Shown here: positions 51,001 through 61,484 of the stretch, piece after piece
Position numbering within the stretch: the first letter of the stretch is position 1
How the letters are laid out: each line of letters opens with the position of its first letter
From: Cladosporium sp. IMV 00045
Taxonomy: Eukaryota > Ascomycota > Dothideomycetes > Cladosporiales > Cladosporiaceae
Assembly (NCBI GenBank): GCA_001931905.2
Contig: MSJI02000549.1
Location: forward strand, 55,943 to 119,942
Reading direction: 5' to 3'
Length of the DNA: 64,000 bases
Notes under the pieces: model-generated
What the model saw: only the letters and a program-made list of their open reading frames with translations
Database searches by the model: none
What the model was told of the DNA's origin: nothing
Made by a program: the position numbers and the translations under genes

Positions 51001-52687
51001 TTTCAAGTGCTTGTGAGACTTCATATGCGCTAGATTGAACGCGGCGGATGAATCGCAAATCCTGATGTCTTGCGTGCGGTGTCGATCGTTGGAGGTGACT
51101 GCCATCCAGCTCCGTCATTAATGTACGCGCGGACGACGTCGAGTCTTCGAGCTTCTCGAGGAAGACTATGCTGTCGGTGAAGACGAGAAGAATAGTTGCC
51201 TGCATGACACATCCTTCTGGCTTGTACGGTGGCACAATCTCCAGTGCATCTACTGCAGTGACGAGACGTCCTGTCATCTCCGCATCTGTGGGCCATCCAT
51301 AAATCTTGGAGCGCATCTTCTCAGCTACGTTCAAGGCTTCCAAATCGGCGTCCTCCTTTGTGCAGATGTCCGAAATGATGTCGCGGGCTTTCATCAAGTG
51401 TTGGAGAGCGGGATGCTTTGTTGGTAGCTGTTTGGATATGCTGTCGATGTAGAGGGTATAACGTGGAAGACGCTGGACTGGCTCGATCAGCAAAGACGTC
51501 AGCTTCTGTTCGCCGACATCGTGAAGAGCCGCAGATAGCGCAGTCTCACTGCCACGAAGGGTTTGCCGACAAAGAAGCGCTGCCGGGCCGTGTGACTTGA
51601 TGTAGGATGCGTAAGAGCCAGCGAATTTGGGAAACCATTCACAAAAGCATTTTGCGATTGCAACAACTCCTTGTGTGTCTTCTGCAATCTCCTGTCGGGC
51701 CTGCTGTGCTGTGGGTTCGTCGTCGGTCATCGCCTCGATGTCTTGTATCGCAACCTCCTCTGTGGCATCAAGCACCTCGCGCAGAGCTTCATAGAATGAT
51801 TGGTTGAGCTCGGCCACATCGCGCACCTCATCAGGAATGATCTCCTTAAGCTGTTTCTTTCCGTGCTCGTTGAGGTCGCCCCCAAGGCCGTCTGCTAGTG
51901 AATCAAGCTCGCGCACTCGGGCGACATAGTTCCCTTCTGTCTCAAAGAGCTCCGAGATTTCCTTTCGTGCATTTTCCTTTTGCGATTTCAAAAATGACGT
52001 GCCCCTGCCAGCACTGTTCACCTTTGAGGGTGCGCGCCTGAGTTTCGAGGTAGGCAGAAAAGAAGGCTCGCCCAGTGCGGCGACCAGCTCGGCATACTGA
52101 CCGTAGCGATGCTTCAACAGCTCGGCGTCGTCTAGAGGCTCCTCCTCTTCCGAATCCGATCGCTTCGGGGCCTCTTTGATCGTTCCAGACGGCAATACTA
52201 CGTCGACATCAAGCCATGACAAGGTCTGTTCGCCAAAGACACGAGCGAGGTCATCAGTGACTTCGTCGACGTTCTCAATCTTGGTCATGCGACTCGCCAG
52301 GATGGCAATGTGATCATCTCCAAAGAGGGCGGCCAGTGGTGTCCTCGACTGCGCCTGCCACGCCTTTTTCACGCCATCAGGCAGTTCCGTAAAGTATTTC
52401 TTAAGTCCGAAGGCAATGCTACGGCAGACCTCATCGCCTTGTTCCTCTCTGGGCAGGTTGCTAACGGCAGAGTAAAGGGGGGAGTTTGGCGAGACGGCCA
52501 GTCGCGCATAGGATCCCAGTCCGGCGGGCGTAAAGATGTGAACCTGGATGCGCGAGCTTGTCGCGTTGATGGATGCGGCGGCGCCATGGAAGATGAGTAG
52601 AGGCGAGTTGGCGAGCAGAGGGTCGGTGGTGTGGTAGAGCGCGAGCTCGCCAGAGAGCGCTGGTGGAGCGGTGACCACTACGGCCAT
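48047..52687 (-). CDS. Bud3-like Rho guanine nucleotide exchange factor, copy B
   Basis: Single exon, 1,546 residues, exactly the length of copy A with no indels. By eye I count about 34 amino-acid differences, mostly conservative (for example S/A, I/V, D/E) and many in the disordered C-terminal half. The DH domain core KLTSLLIEPVQRLPRYTLYI and the terminal coiled coil are identical. Both copies therefore look functional. In the DH region the change HELESIADGL to RELDSLADGL is the densest cluster of differences. Role and caveats are as for copy A. Confidence 0.85.
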   Translation of the reverse strand: MAVVVTAPPALSGELALYHTTDPLLANSPLLIFHGAAASINATSSRIQVHIFTPAGLGSYARLAVSPNSPLYSAVSNLPREEQGDEVCRSIAFGLKKYFTELPDGVKKAWQAQSRTPLAALFGDDHIAILASRMTKIENVDEVTDDLARVFGEQTLSWLDVDVVLPSGTIKEAPKRSDSEEEEPLDDAELLKHRYGQYAELVAALGEPSFLPTSKLRRAPSKVNSAGRGTSFLKSQKENARKEISELFETEGNYVARVRELDSLADGLGGDLNEHGKKQLKEIIPDEVRDVAELNQSFYEALREVLDATEEVAIQDIEAMTDDEPTAQQARQEIAEDTQGVVAIAKCFCEWFPKFAGSYASYIKSHGPAALLCRQTLRGSETALSAALHDVGEQKLTSLLIEPVQRLPRYTLYIDSISKQLPTKHPALQHLMKARDIISDICTKEDADLEALNVAEKMRSKIYGWPTDAEMTGRLVTAVDALEIVPPYKPEGCVMQATILLVFTDSIVFLEKLEDSTSSARTLMTELDGSHLQRSTPHARHQDLRFIRRVQSSAYEVSQALENQALQVVTFSPLPEHTNAQGGSVADAHVIYLLEGTYEGKVGRLIEEITKAKVEGRFSETEREAPKWDVRSSEPIQDQISLFSAVFEDSVWEHVAARNGHAATRIVLDLDRHSQRPRAGQQGIRTVIALAPQRDGTCRVSVDSIDGPASREHVPMEDTITHIRKKLGLLLENHFSVSHASMRHSLLERNADILRSIELEVLPEQTQEVHPVPTREGSHRHRPRSPVKMLSSFLSASTGPGTLPPSYIKKDPPFLPAPRMQPPQQVPAKPPSRESRPSSKDQPTPKSQASMRSTESLIGPVKKLEDTLSAYLLALQARKGNIVGRNLKMRATADELMVNDLYNSLLEDPNMMIIAAQASVDVLFSAFEQFLNVAWKEQLGTVIPYETMLTIQSKAETMFPADFDEYFASLLGNFAPQNQRAFKGIMRLLADLLDGTGNDGDRGILTAAFTELLVTEGNPHDFVALFDRFVEDTDTYFGEPLTESQHQADVATFGHKRSRSVNTGSLNSNTSSLRRKFGFGGLSRENSKSEHDSKVSSVWRTLSKSTRGESPAGSLTRGTLHRSQSTDLDGRLQARPISQDDTRKGLEDIAGSPGSSSNPQLGLSTIGEHPSFIPTGPPKKKRRSSLSDLKEMEFPLKQPISPTATRRAPPPNGANLDKSLPNSPLPSTPSSSRGDSLRHTSPTREPLRSRLPSSFRKENSPGPNKAYGTAEYRPKSTGSDEVTTPVRPTSSIPTLAPKTPHPSTPTRSGLSERPGVGNIVKKPAPPTEKLARPHTATGVPTHGHTLSAAKKLRVQSPQKLRERLQNEHASITASQSAMQDELTRIGDELTLSPTRTGSVRAPRPLNIRSAKSDLSSPTSASLSASSTQPDLAQRLSKLESQLPNLLEASTSRISAIHADLASSLAVSETKARKLDELYRESNSENEALYTKFNDELGRILKAVRGGEGVVELKRQVKEGQEEVARLKRENGRLKRENVGLRAQMRE

Positions 52688-53303
52688 GGTCGAGTGTATG
52701 CGGCCGGTGGTGGCTACCTATTCGCAACAGTGGGTATGCATGCGAGCGAGCCTCGGGCCCGGCGTGCGCGTTGGTGGGAGCTGGCAGTGGTGGAGGTGTT
52801 GCAATGGTGTAGGAGTAGTCGTGGTGGTCTCGGAGCGGTCGCAGGCTGCTTGTTGATGTTGTGGGAGTGGTGTTGGACAGCTCGGTCGCTTTGATATTAT
52901 TATGGCGGGCAGGTAAACAAACGGAACGGGAAAGTTGGTGACACTGAGGTTAGGTTGGGTGGCACGGCGCGAGCAGCTGCATGTCAATGGCAGGATCTTG
53001 GTGGTGATTGGGGTTTGGCGGACCCCATGCGGGCGCACTAAAAGGACTAGGGGAGATGCTAGGGCACAAGGGCAAGATGCTAGGAGATGGGCGAGATGGG
53101 GGCAAGCGAGGGCGGCTTTGGGCAAGTCATGCAGACCGACTTGAGCTTGCGTAGTTTCAGCTGCTGTGAGCGGCGTCTGTCGGCGGCCCGTCCATCGCCA
53201 GACAGTTACCGTGTGGCTGGATCACTAAGTAGTAAACAGTTCTTGACAGCATACTTCATACACCATCTCCCAAAGTGGTATATGCAAAACATCAACTATC
53301 ATA
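52688..53303. promoter_or_regulatory. Divergent intergenic region between RhoGEF and DCC1, copy B
   Basis: 616 bp. The GGT and TTG simple repeats of block A are reduced to a few units here. No gene was found. Confidence 0.45.
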
Positions 53304-54427
53304 ATGTCTACTCAAGCAGACTCTGGCATACCGCTGTCATTGCTGCCTGAAGAGCGACATCAACCGTTCCGTTTGCTTGAGCTCCCACCAGAGCTATTGA
53401 CACTTCTGACATCTGAGAATCCTCCGACGTGAGTGGAAGGAATATACGAAAAGTTGACTGGGTGTTTTTGACCACCTACTCATGCATCAACAGTTTACAA
53501 CTAAAATCCTCCGATGCTCCCTCAGGCGAGCCAGGCGGACTAGCAGTCCTCTGCACTCCGGACAAAACCTACAACATCCGCCAAAAGAACTCATCAAACA
53601 CAGTCTACATCCTCCAACCAGGAAACGAAAGCACAATACCATCCAGCACAGCAAGCGAAATCCAACAACCGCAGTTAGTCGGGATCTCAAAACCAGAATC
53701 CACATTGGAAACCCTCCCAGGATCAAAATCAATCGCCGCCGCCCACATTCGCCAGCTCCTCCCAATTCTCACCAGCACTGGTCAAACGACAGCGACAACT
53801 TCCCCCTTGACGAAACCACAACTCTTCTCACACATCCCCTTCAGCGACATAGAGTGCGAAGACGCCTACCGCGAACTATCCTGTTTCACAGACCCTATCA
53901 GCAACCACTGCGTCTGCCCCAGCGCCCAAGTCAAACTCCAAACCTGGCTGTCGATCCTTCAAAACGCGCGCGCCAACGCCGTAGACTTACTCTTTGAACT
54001 CGACAAAGACTCCATCCTAAGTCTCAAAGACGGACTGGAAGACCTACCAGCCGGTCTTTTCGAGGCAATCCTGCAGTCCTTCACCTCAACATCCTCACCA
54101 AAAGGCAAAACATCAACCGACCCAGACCGCCTAGTCCGCTATGTAGGCCTATCCCGACTAGAAGTCGACGCCGCCAAACTCCCCATTCCTCCAGCCACTT
54201 TCAAGACGGCATGGAAGGACGCTCTGCCCGAGCAGCTGCGGGACAAGGTCGATTTCGCTCTTCTAGCCGACCGCCACGTGCTCAGCGCTGGAGGGCGAGC
54301 GATAGCTTTCAAAGACTACGCGATCGATCTGAGTCCTGGAGACGGCACGGCTGCGACGGAGGGGAAGTCCGCGCTGGGGACGAAGAGGAAGTGGCATGAT
54401 AAATTCAAGCCGGTGAAGAAGGCTTGA
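53304..54427 (+). CDS. DCC1: Sister chromatid cohesion protein Dcc1, copy B
   Basis: Two exons (53304-53428, 53494-54427) of exactly the same sizes as in copy A give 352 residues. The intron is also 65 nt but its sequence is heavily changed, while the exons are well conserved, a pattern expected for two functional copies under purifying selection. Differences cluster in the middle (for example FTDPISNHCVCPSAQVKLQ against YTDHTNNHCICPSAQVKLQ, and SFTSTSSPKGKTSTDPD). The C-terminal winged-helix tail (FKTAWKDALPEQL, RHVLSAGGRAIAFKDYAIDL) is intact. Confidence 0.9.
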
Positions 54428-54582
54428 TGCTGTTGAGAGTCCTACTTTCCGAAGTGACTGAACCTAATGGTTTCTTGCACATTGAAGGCCTCATCAGGAA
54501 AAAAGAAAAGAATGCTATACCCACAAACGCTAATCTTGCAAAAAGAGTATCCCAAAGAACATCCCTCCCCCTCCCCCTCACA

Positions 54583-54966
54583 TCACATAGGCAACCCCCT
54601 CATCTCCCCCTCCGACCAAAACAACCTCATATTCTCCGCCCTCAACTCATGCACCTCCGCGTCCAAATGCTCCCAGAGCACCTCCCCAAACCCATCCAAC
54701 ACCTCCCCCAGCTCCTTGAACCTCAGTTCCCTCTCACCAGTTCTACACTCCTCCACATACCTGTCCAACTCTTCCAGCCCGTCGTGAATTTGTTTGTGCT
54801 GCGAGAGCAATTCCAGCTCCTTGCGGAACGCCGGCATGCGCTTCGCCAGCACGGGGAAAATGTGCCGCTCCTCGATCGTGTGGTGGATGGTCAGGTGGTG
54901 GGAGAAGTCGGCGCAGGTCTGCAGGGCGGCGACGAGGGTGCTGGAGCGCGAGAGGCGGACGAGCAT
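54583..54966 (-). pseudogene. Hemerythrin-domain gene, copy B, internally deleted
   Basis: An open frame of 127 residues starting MLVRLSRSSTLVAAL and running straight into QTCADFSHHLTIHHTIEERH. Compared with copy A, 543 bp (181 codons' worth, a multiple of three) are missing, corresponding to about 30,488-31,030. The intron, most of the presequence and hemerythrin helix A with its His residues are gone. Helices B, C and D are conserved, with few substitutions. The junction at about 54,925 lies in a GGCGGCG-type stretch. The frame is kept, so a short protein could be made, but a four-helix diiron site cannot form as in copy A. I treat it as a probable pseudogene or a radically shortened variant. 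Confidence 0.8.
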
Positions 54967-56060
54967 GTAGGAGCGGACAGATACGCTGCCTCGTCGGGAG
55001 ATGTGGAAACAGTATATGAAAAGTAGAGTCCGCCATCATTTCCTCTCCCCTCGCGACTCAGACTAGGAAATCCATTTTCTCAGGATGCCCTCCAAATCAA
55101 TCGTATCTTCGGCATTCGACTTGGGCCCCGCCAACGCGAATCGGATCTTGAGATCTCCCATGAGATCCACTTTTAATCGCGGATCTTGGAAAACATGTCG
55201 CGAAGCTGACAAAGGTTGAAAGGCCGAAACTTTGAATGGGTGGTTAAATTAGGCTGGATTTGTTGACTTGCTCTTTTTTTGAAAGCGTTCGGGAGTTGGA
55301 ATTGTGCCGAGGCTGCGAGAATCTGCGAGAGGTTGTCAGCACGTCTTATAATAGAATTGATGTTGTGGAAATCGCGTATTAGAATATCTTCGAATAGAAG
55401 TACAAATTCACGAGACTCAAAAACAGCAAGTATATAGAAAACGAGAAAGATATCGCAGTCGGTATAACAGATTACTTCATATCAGAGTTTCTATTGTATC
55501 TACATTATCTTGGGGATAAAATAAACGAAAAATCCTTCATATGTCCCCAAAAGGAAAACAAGATAATAGAAACAAGAAAAAGGCACAAAAACAAAACAAA
55601 GTATAGTAAAAGACGTCCTAATCTCTTCTTCATGGGGTGGGGGTATCCGATCTTCGAGAAAGCAACAAGGAAACGAAAACAAAATTTGCAGAAGCAAGCA
55701 GTGCCAAAAAAAAAAAAAAGCAATGAAACCGCAGGTGTAAAATGTGGCTGCCTCCAAGGCTATGCATGTAATTCATGCTGAAATGCGATCAGAGCGATGG
55801 GGTATCGGTGGCCGGGATGGGTTTCCAAAATGTGGTGATCATGGTGGTGGTGGCGGCGTGCGTTGTGTGAGCCTGTGAGTGTGTGGGGAGGTGAGCGAGA
55901 TGGTAACCGAGGCCTTGTTTCCAGTTCGCGTGGAGACTCGAGGGGCTTTTGGAGCGTGTACGGCGACTCTTCATGGGTCGTGGGCCTTGAGAGCTAAGCG
56001 TTCCAGACGTGCGCGCTGCGCTACGCGTATCGTTCTTCAAAAAGCCAAACCAGACCGTCC
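54967..56060. other. Intergenic region between hemerythrin and SH3 genes, copy B
   Basis: 1,094 bp, AT-rich in 55,400-55,730 with a poly-A run near 55,708-55,720. No gene was found. Confidence 0.45.
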
Positions 56061-58011
56061 TCACTCATTCAAATACCCACTCGTCCCCTCCGTCGAGTCA
56101 CCCTCAATAGTCTTCCGCCAATGCTGCGGCAAGCAAACACACACCAGGGGGAAAGCCTTGACCTCGCCGTGAGCTCCCGACTCCTGATCAGTCATGCCGG
56201 AATCGCGCTGCATGTTTGGCTTCCAGTCCTCCGCCTTGCCTCGCACGCGCACGCCCGTCGCCCATCCGTCGTCCCAGATGCCCACGACTTTGACCAGATC
56301 GCCGCGCTCCAGGTGGAATTCGTCGGCGGCGCGCGGCTCGTAGGCCCACAGGGCTGCGACTATGGAGGTGGGGTGGATTTCGTCGGAGCTGTAGTAGTCT
56401 TTGAAGAAGGAAAGTTGCTCGCTCTGACCAGCGGATTCGGGAGATGTCCAGTCGGGGGAGGACGAGTCGAAGCCTGAGACGCCGGCGGCAGTTGGTGTTT
56501 TCGCATCAGTGGCTGTCGTTGCGCCTGGGGTGAGCTGGGAGGTGCTTGATAGTGAGCCGTTGCGGGCGCCTGTTTGTGGTGGTACCATGCGACGTCGTGC
56601 GCCTGGAGAGTCGTCTTCTGAAGAATTGTTGCCGCCAGCGGCACCGGAAGCCAGAATGGGAGATTGCTCGTCTGGTGTCGGGCTGTTCGAATGCTCGATA
56701 GCGGTCATCCTTGCGACTCGGCCTCCGCCCAGAACTGACAGGCCAGATCGGTCCTTTTCCACGACTTCATCTGTATATGCAGGAGCAGGAGGAGTCTGCT
56801 TCATGGTGGCTGGCTGGTTGAAGATGCTGGTCGCTGGACTATTTGATCTTCTCTTGCGGAGCAGAACGCAACCAAAGATGATAAGTGCAAGCAGTGCCAG
56901 TGCACCCAGAACTGCTCCGACGACAATACCTGCAATCTGCCCTCCCGTCAATCCGCGGTTAGATGATGATGCTGCTTCAGCTCCTGCTGTGGGTGATGAG
57001 TCGCTCGTTGGGTTGACTTCGCCACTGGTGGTCAGTGTCGTGACAATTGGTGACAATGACGATGATGCTATCACAGGCAATGACACGTCTTCGCATCGCT
57101 CCTCGGTGTTCGCAAACACACAACATGAGTCCGTTGCATTTGGCGAACTTGATGAGCAATATAAGCACAGCGATCCCAGATTCGAGTTGAAGCCGCAATC
57201 GTCTGGCTCGTTTTCCACAGCAGGGATACACGCTCCACTCAAAGAGTCTGCCGGGAGTGCGCAGTTCGTGAAATCTGCGCGAATTTGTGTGAGAGCGTCC
57301 GAGTCTGCATTGCCACAGATGTCGCTTGCCGTGATTTCCTGTTCGCTCAATGCATATTCCGCGCACGAGTCGGCGCAGAGAGGGCGAGAGGCGTCACTGT
57401 CAAGACCGCAAGGTTCGGCGGAGTTTTGTACAATAGCATTACAAATTACGCTGGTGGTGTATCGCGCGTATAGTGCTGTGGTATTATCAGTGTTTGCGTC
57501 GTCGCAGCCCAGAAGTTGCTGGTATCTGTGAATTTTGTAAGCATGATGGTAATGCTTTTCCAACATTTCTTGCCTCTTACTTTGTTTGGGCATAGTCGCC
57601 ATTGATGTAATTCGCAATCTCAGTATCGAACGACTCAGCATCCGTAACATCTGAAAGAAAAGGAAAGAGTCCGGTCAAAGAGGAATCCGTGGAAATGGAA
57701 GATGCATTGAACGCTTGACAGGCCGTAGAATCAGCGAGCGAAATGCAGGTGTCTTGCGACATGGCCGTGGGAAGACCACTGGCAAGCAGCACGCACGCAG
57801 CAGTCCTTTTCAATTGAGCCGTTCGTCGCTGCGGAAGGTTCGTCCGCTGCAGTCTGCGGCGTTTGTGCCCTCGAGCGCCGTCCTGTGGAAGAGACCACAT
57901 CAGGCCGTCGCAGTGTGTGCCGACCAAAGGCGCGCCAGCAGTAGACCCTCTTGACTCTCCTTCAATTGCATTGTTTTGCCCTGTCGTGCGCACAGGGACG
58001 CCGACATCCAT
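56061..58011 (-). CDS. Single-pass membrane protein with Cys-rich ectodomain and SH3 domain, copy B
   Basis: Two exons (57581-58011, 56061-57525) give 631 residues, one more than copy A (an extra Ser at AEAASSSNRG). The 55-nt intron, GTAAGA..TTCACAG, happens to be open in an alternative frame, so a shorter model starting inside it could be predicted wrongly; KYQQLLGCD after splicing matches copy A. The transmembrane helix, the basic stop-transfer and the SH3 domain (ALWAYEPRAADEFHLERGD) are preserved with very few changes. Ectodomain cysteines all appear conserved. Function is unknown, as for copy A. Confidence 0.8.
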
Positions 58012-59558
58012 CCTCCCACTCCTTGGCCCGGGGTTCGTGAGATTATGCGTTTGATCGTCCTTATATCCGAGGCTGTGTTATAGGCCCCTTGCGTTCGTCC
58101 CTGAAACCTCGCGCCGTTCCTGGAGAATGCCAGTCGAAGCACTCCAATGGCCGCACAAGTCCGAGGAGCGAGAGTGAAGAAGTGAGGGGCTGTTTCGTGC
58201 TTTGATCACGAGGTCCTCATGTTCTCGGGCCGCAATGATTTCGTCGCGCCGTCGCAGCAGGGTGAATGAGCGATGTTGTGCGCCGTTGCGTCGCAGGTGG
58301 TAAACAGCACGAAGCGGACAGGGCAAGCGCAAAAGAGTGGTACGCTTTCTTCACGGCTCGGCAAGCAGCAACGGTTTTTGGAGAGAGCGAGTGAGGTGAG
58401 CAAGAGACAATGGTCGGAGAAGAAGGGGTCTGCGACAACGAGTGTCTGATCGGTGTTGTATGGCCTGGTGGACAGACGTGCGTAACTACTGCAGCACCAC
58501 TTACACCGCACAACGACACTTTTGGCTGGGCAAGCTTGCAGCGACGGAGAATGCTAGGAGCCACACCACCTTAGACTCCTCCCTCTCTTCCTTGCGCTCA
58601 TCAATCCACGAGCTCGAGACCCGCCGGCGCTCTTAACTCTCAGCCCAGCAACAACTGGCTACGCTCGAGAGACTCCTCCGGCCGCTCGAGCCCTCCAAAG
58701 CCAAAGCCTCGACGCTTTTGGCTGCCGGCCCCGTCATGATTGGCCACGGGAAATTGCTATGGGGTTTATCGATGGACGGTGCGAAGTCGCTTGATCTCAT
58801 CGCTTCTTGATGGACTCCCAGTGATATTCACATGTGAAAATACTACGGTACAGGTCGACTGTATATCCTAGTCTTCGAAATATCCAACAATCATGAAGAC
58901 TTTCCCCTTAACGATTCCTCACAGCCCCCATCGCGTGCAAACATGGAGATTTCTGTTCCAGCTTGAAACCCTACTACTCCTCGGCCTATTCCCCCCAACG
59001 ATCCCTGCGAAACTCTATCGCCAAAAAGGCCTTCGTATGCAGGATGCCAGCGAGGCTACTGCGACGGCGAGCGGGCCTCGCGGGCCCTGCCAAATTACTA
59101 TCAAGAGCCGAACCTCGCCTGGGGAACTGAGAAGTTGTGATAAGTCGATATTCAGACCTCGCTTGTTGTTCTGCAGGGCGGTCGTCCTGCAACGAGTGCA
59201 AGGCTGTGTCTTGCTTTTCTGAATGCATCTCGTGTGTGTAAATGTGTTTGTGAGTTTGTGAGAATGGATGAGTTCCGAATGCCAGGACGCACGTGGCATC
59301 GGCAATAGGAAAGCTAATGTGAACCCACTGTGGCATCTGGCTATTGATCTAATTTGTCTATAAATCATATATGTACACCTCGTACACATCTTACAAAAAG
59401 AGTATCTGTACACCCTTCTGTCGAATCCCCACAAGCCCAATTGGTATCCCCCACTGTCAAACGCCTTCTTCCTAATGCCCCAAAAAAATATCAAAAACGC
59501 CGTCGCTATGTTTGAAGTCAAAATGGTCCATCAAATCGGAAGTCCCTCTAACCGTCTC
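58012..59558. other. Long intergenic region with conserved non-coding tracts, copy B
   Basis: 1,547 bp. Contains the partners of the conserved tracts of block A at 58,591-58,809 and about 58,926-59,095. No protein gene is supported. Confidence 0.5.
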
Positions 59559-61484
59559 TCAGCCGCGCGCGTACATCGGTCTCTCGGCGACTTCGTACTC
59601 CTCCAGCTCATCGTTTGCAGGCAGTGTACCGTGCAATTGTTCTTTGAGAAGCTCTTGCTGCTGATCTTGTCCTGGTGGCCGATGTTCTGCATCCGAATGT
59701 GATGCTCGTAGCTCGCGCAACACGCTGCTTTCCGGGTAGAGTTTGGCAGCGCCATGTTTGTTTGCGTTCAGATCTGAATTCTCGGTCGTCTGAGATACGT
59801 CATTCACCAATGCAGCCTGCTCAGCCGTATCGTTCGCTGGCGTTTCCGTAAGAGGGAGTCGCATCTGATCCTTCACCATCCTTGCGATTGTCCAGGCACC
59901 CTTCCGATGTGCTCTTGTGGCTTGATCCCAGACCTCATCATACATTCCCTTCTCCCCTTTGTTCAGGCATAGCCGTAGCATGGCAGCATACACTCGCATG
60001 GGAATTTTCTCATGCCCATGCTCACGATCTGAGCGATTACTCTTACTCCTGGCCTCCAATTGCCGTATTTGCTCCCACACGCTCAAACCAGCCTCCCAGT
60101 CTCTTCTATCAGCGCAGTCTTGCAACAATGGCGCCATACCGCTCATGCAGAGGCCCCAGCCTTCCTCGCCCATCTTTTGGCATATTCCAAGAGCCGTGTC
60201 GAAACCAGCGAATTTGGTGACGCCGGCGATGAGTGCTGCGAAGACTTTGGGCGTAGGGTATGGGAGCTGAATGATCTTCGTCGGGTCGCCTTCTTTGGGC
60301 ACTAGTCGGCCATTGCAGGCATCGGTGATGCGGATGTCCGGGCGTGCTAGCGAAAGACCTAGGTGTTTGCCGCGCATCGTTTCCACGAAATGTACAAAAG
60401 AAGGCGCATCATCAGTCACCGTGTAGTGGTTCAGAATGGCCGCGATAGATGTCTCGTTCGGTCGTAGGTTGCATTGCTTTAGTGAGCGAATGACGTGGGT
60501 TACAACATCCGTTTGATTTGCGGCGGAAAGTCCAAGGAGAAGCGTATTATATGTGTCCAGGTTTGGAGGCAAATGCGATACGGAGAGGTTATAGCAGACC
60601 CGGGCCAAAAGCGTCGGCGTAGTGATCCTCTGCCGCTTGTGGTCTTTCAAGAGACTCTGCAGAGAGGTGTTGAGCTCCTTCGGCGTGCGAAAACCTCCTC
60701 CGTAGTCTACCACTTGACCGAAAATGTTCATCAGATCGCGTGGTGAGGTAGGTTCGTATCCCTCAAGTGTAGGCGGCGCCTCTCTTACCCGGCCCAAATC
60801 GTTCTTGAGCATTTGTTTGTGTTTATGCAGAGTCTCCAGAGAACGTGAGAGATGAGCACCGTATTCCTCTGGAACCGCGAGCGCTGCCTCTTCGCTCAGC
60901 CCAGACTTGATGAGAAAGATCAGAATCCGCAACTGCAGCAAGTCGACGGACAGACTGATCGTCTCGACCTTCTTTGGTGACCAAGACCGCACTTGACCCT
61001 TTTCTCTTCTCTCCCCATCGGCATAGATCGACTCCGGCGCCAGATTGTGCGGTTGCAGCTGCGGTCCTGTGTTCACCGGCCAGCGCGGTCTCTTGAAAGT
61101 CGGCTCGACTTCTCCAAAGGCCTCCTCCAACACATCAGGCCGATATAGCACAATACCCTCCTCTTCCAAGATCTCTTTCACCGCCTGACCCTCCCTTGTC
61201 AATCCGACCTTCTCTTCCTTCCCAAGCTCCTCCTTCATTTCTGCAATGGCTCGATCCCATTTCTCCCTCCGCCGCATTTTCATGCCCGCGTCAAGTGTCG
61301 CCGCTGCAGCGAAGATACCGGAGTACCATAGTGTCGAGCTCGTAAGGTACTTAGGCGCGCGCCTCGTCGTTCCAGCGCCGGCTCGTCGTGCTGTGAGTCC
61401 GCCGGCGAAAGTGAGGCATTGTGGGCATTTGCAGGCATTGCCCGCTGCGCTGGTTTGCGCAATGCGGGACCACAGAGTTTGCAT
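59559..61484 (-). CDS. Mitochondrial PPR-like protein, copy B
   Basis: 641 residues from MQTLWSRIAQTSAAG, identical in length to copy A. The open frame extends a further 75 codons upstream to 61,709, but that part has no counterpart in copy A and the shared Met is preferred. PPR-type helical pairs (NLDTYNTLLLGLSAANQTDV, FAALIAGVTKFAGFDTALGI) are unchanged. Differences are few and scattered, with more in the C-terminal low-complexity tail. Role as for copy A: probable mitochondrial RNA or translation factor, inferred from fold and presequence. Confidence 0.75.
   Translation of the reverse strand: MQTLWSRIAQTSAAGNACKCPQCLTFAGGLTARRAGAGTTRRAPKYLTSSTLWYSGIFAAAATLDAGMKMRRREKWDRAIAEMKEELGKEEKVGLTREGQAVKEILEEEGIVLYRPDVLEEAFGEVEPTFKRPRWPVNTGPQLQPHNLAPESIYADGERREKGQVRSWSPKKVETISLSVDLLQLRILIFLIKSGLSEEAALAVPEEYGAHLSRSLETLHKHKQMLKNDLGRVREAPPTLEGYEPTSPRDLMNIFGQVVDYGGGFRTPKELNTSLQSLLKDHKRQRITTPTLLARVCYNLSVSHLPPNLDTYNTLLLGLSAANQTDVVTHVIRSLKQCNLRPNETSIAAILNHYTVTDDAPSFVHFVETMRGKHLGLSLARPDIRITDACNGRLVPKEGDPTKIIQLPYPTPKVFAALIAGVTKFAGFDTALGICQKMGEEGWGLCMSGMAPLLQDCADRRDWEAGLSVWEQIRQLEARSKSNRSDREHGHEKIPMRVYAAMLRLCLNKGEKGMYDEVWDQATRAHRKGAWTIARMVKDQMRLPLTETPANDTAEQAALVNDVSQTTENSDLNANKHGAAKLYPESSVLRELRASHSDAEHRPPGQDQQQELLKEQLHGTLPANDELEEYEVAERPMYARG

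Noticed and set aside
48047..52687. Copy B RhoGEF as a pseudogene
   Set aside because: Full length, no frameshift or stop, and substitutions are mostly conservative.
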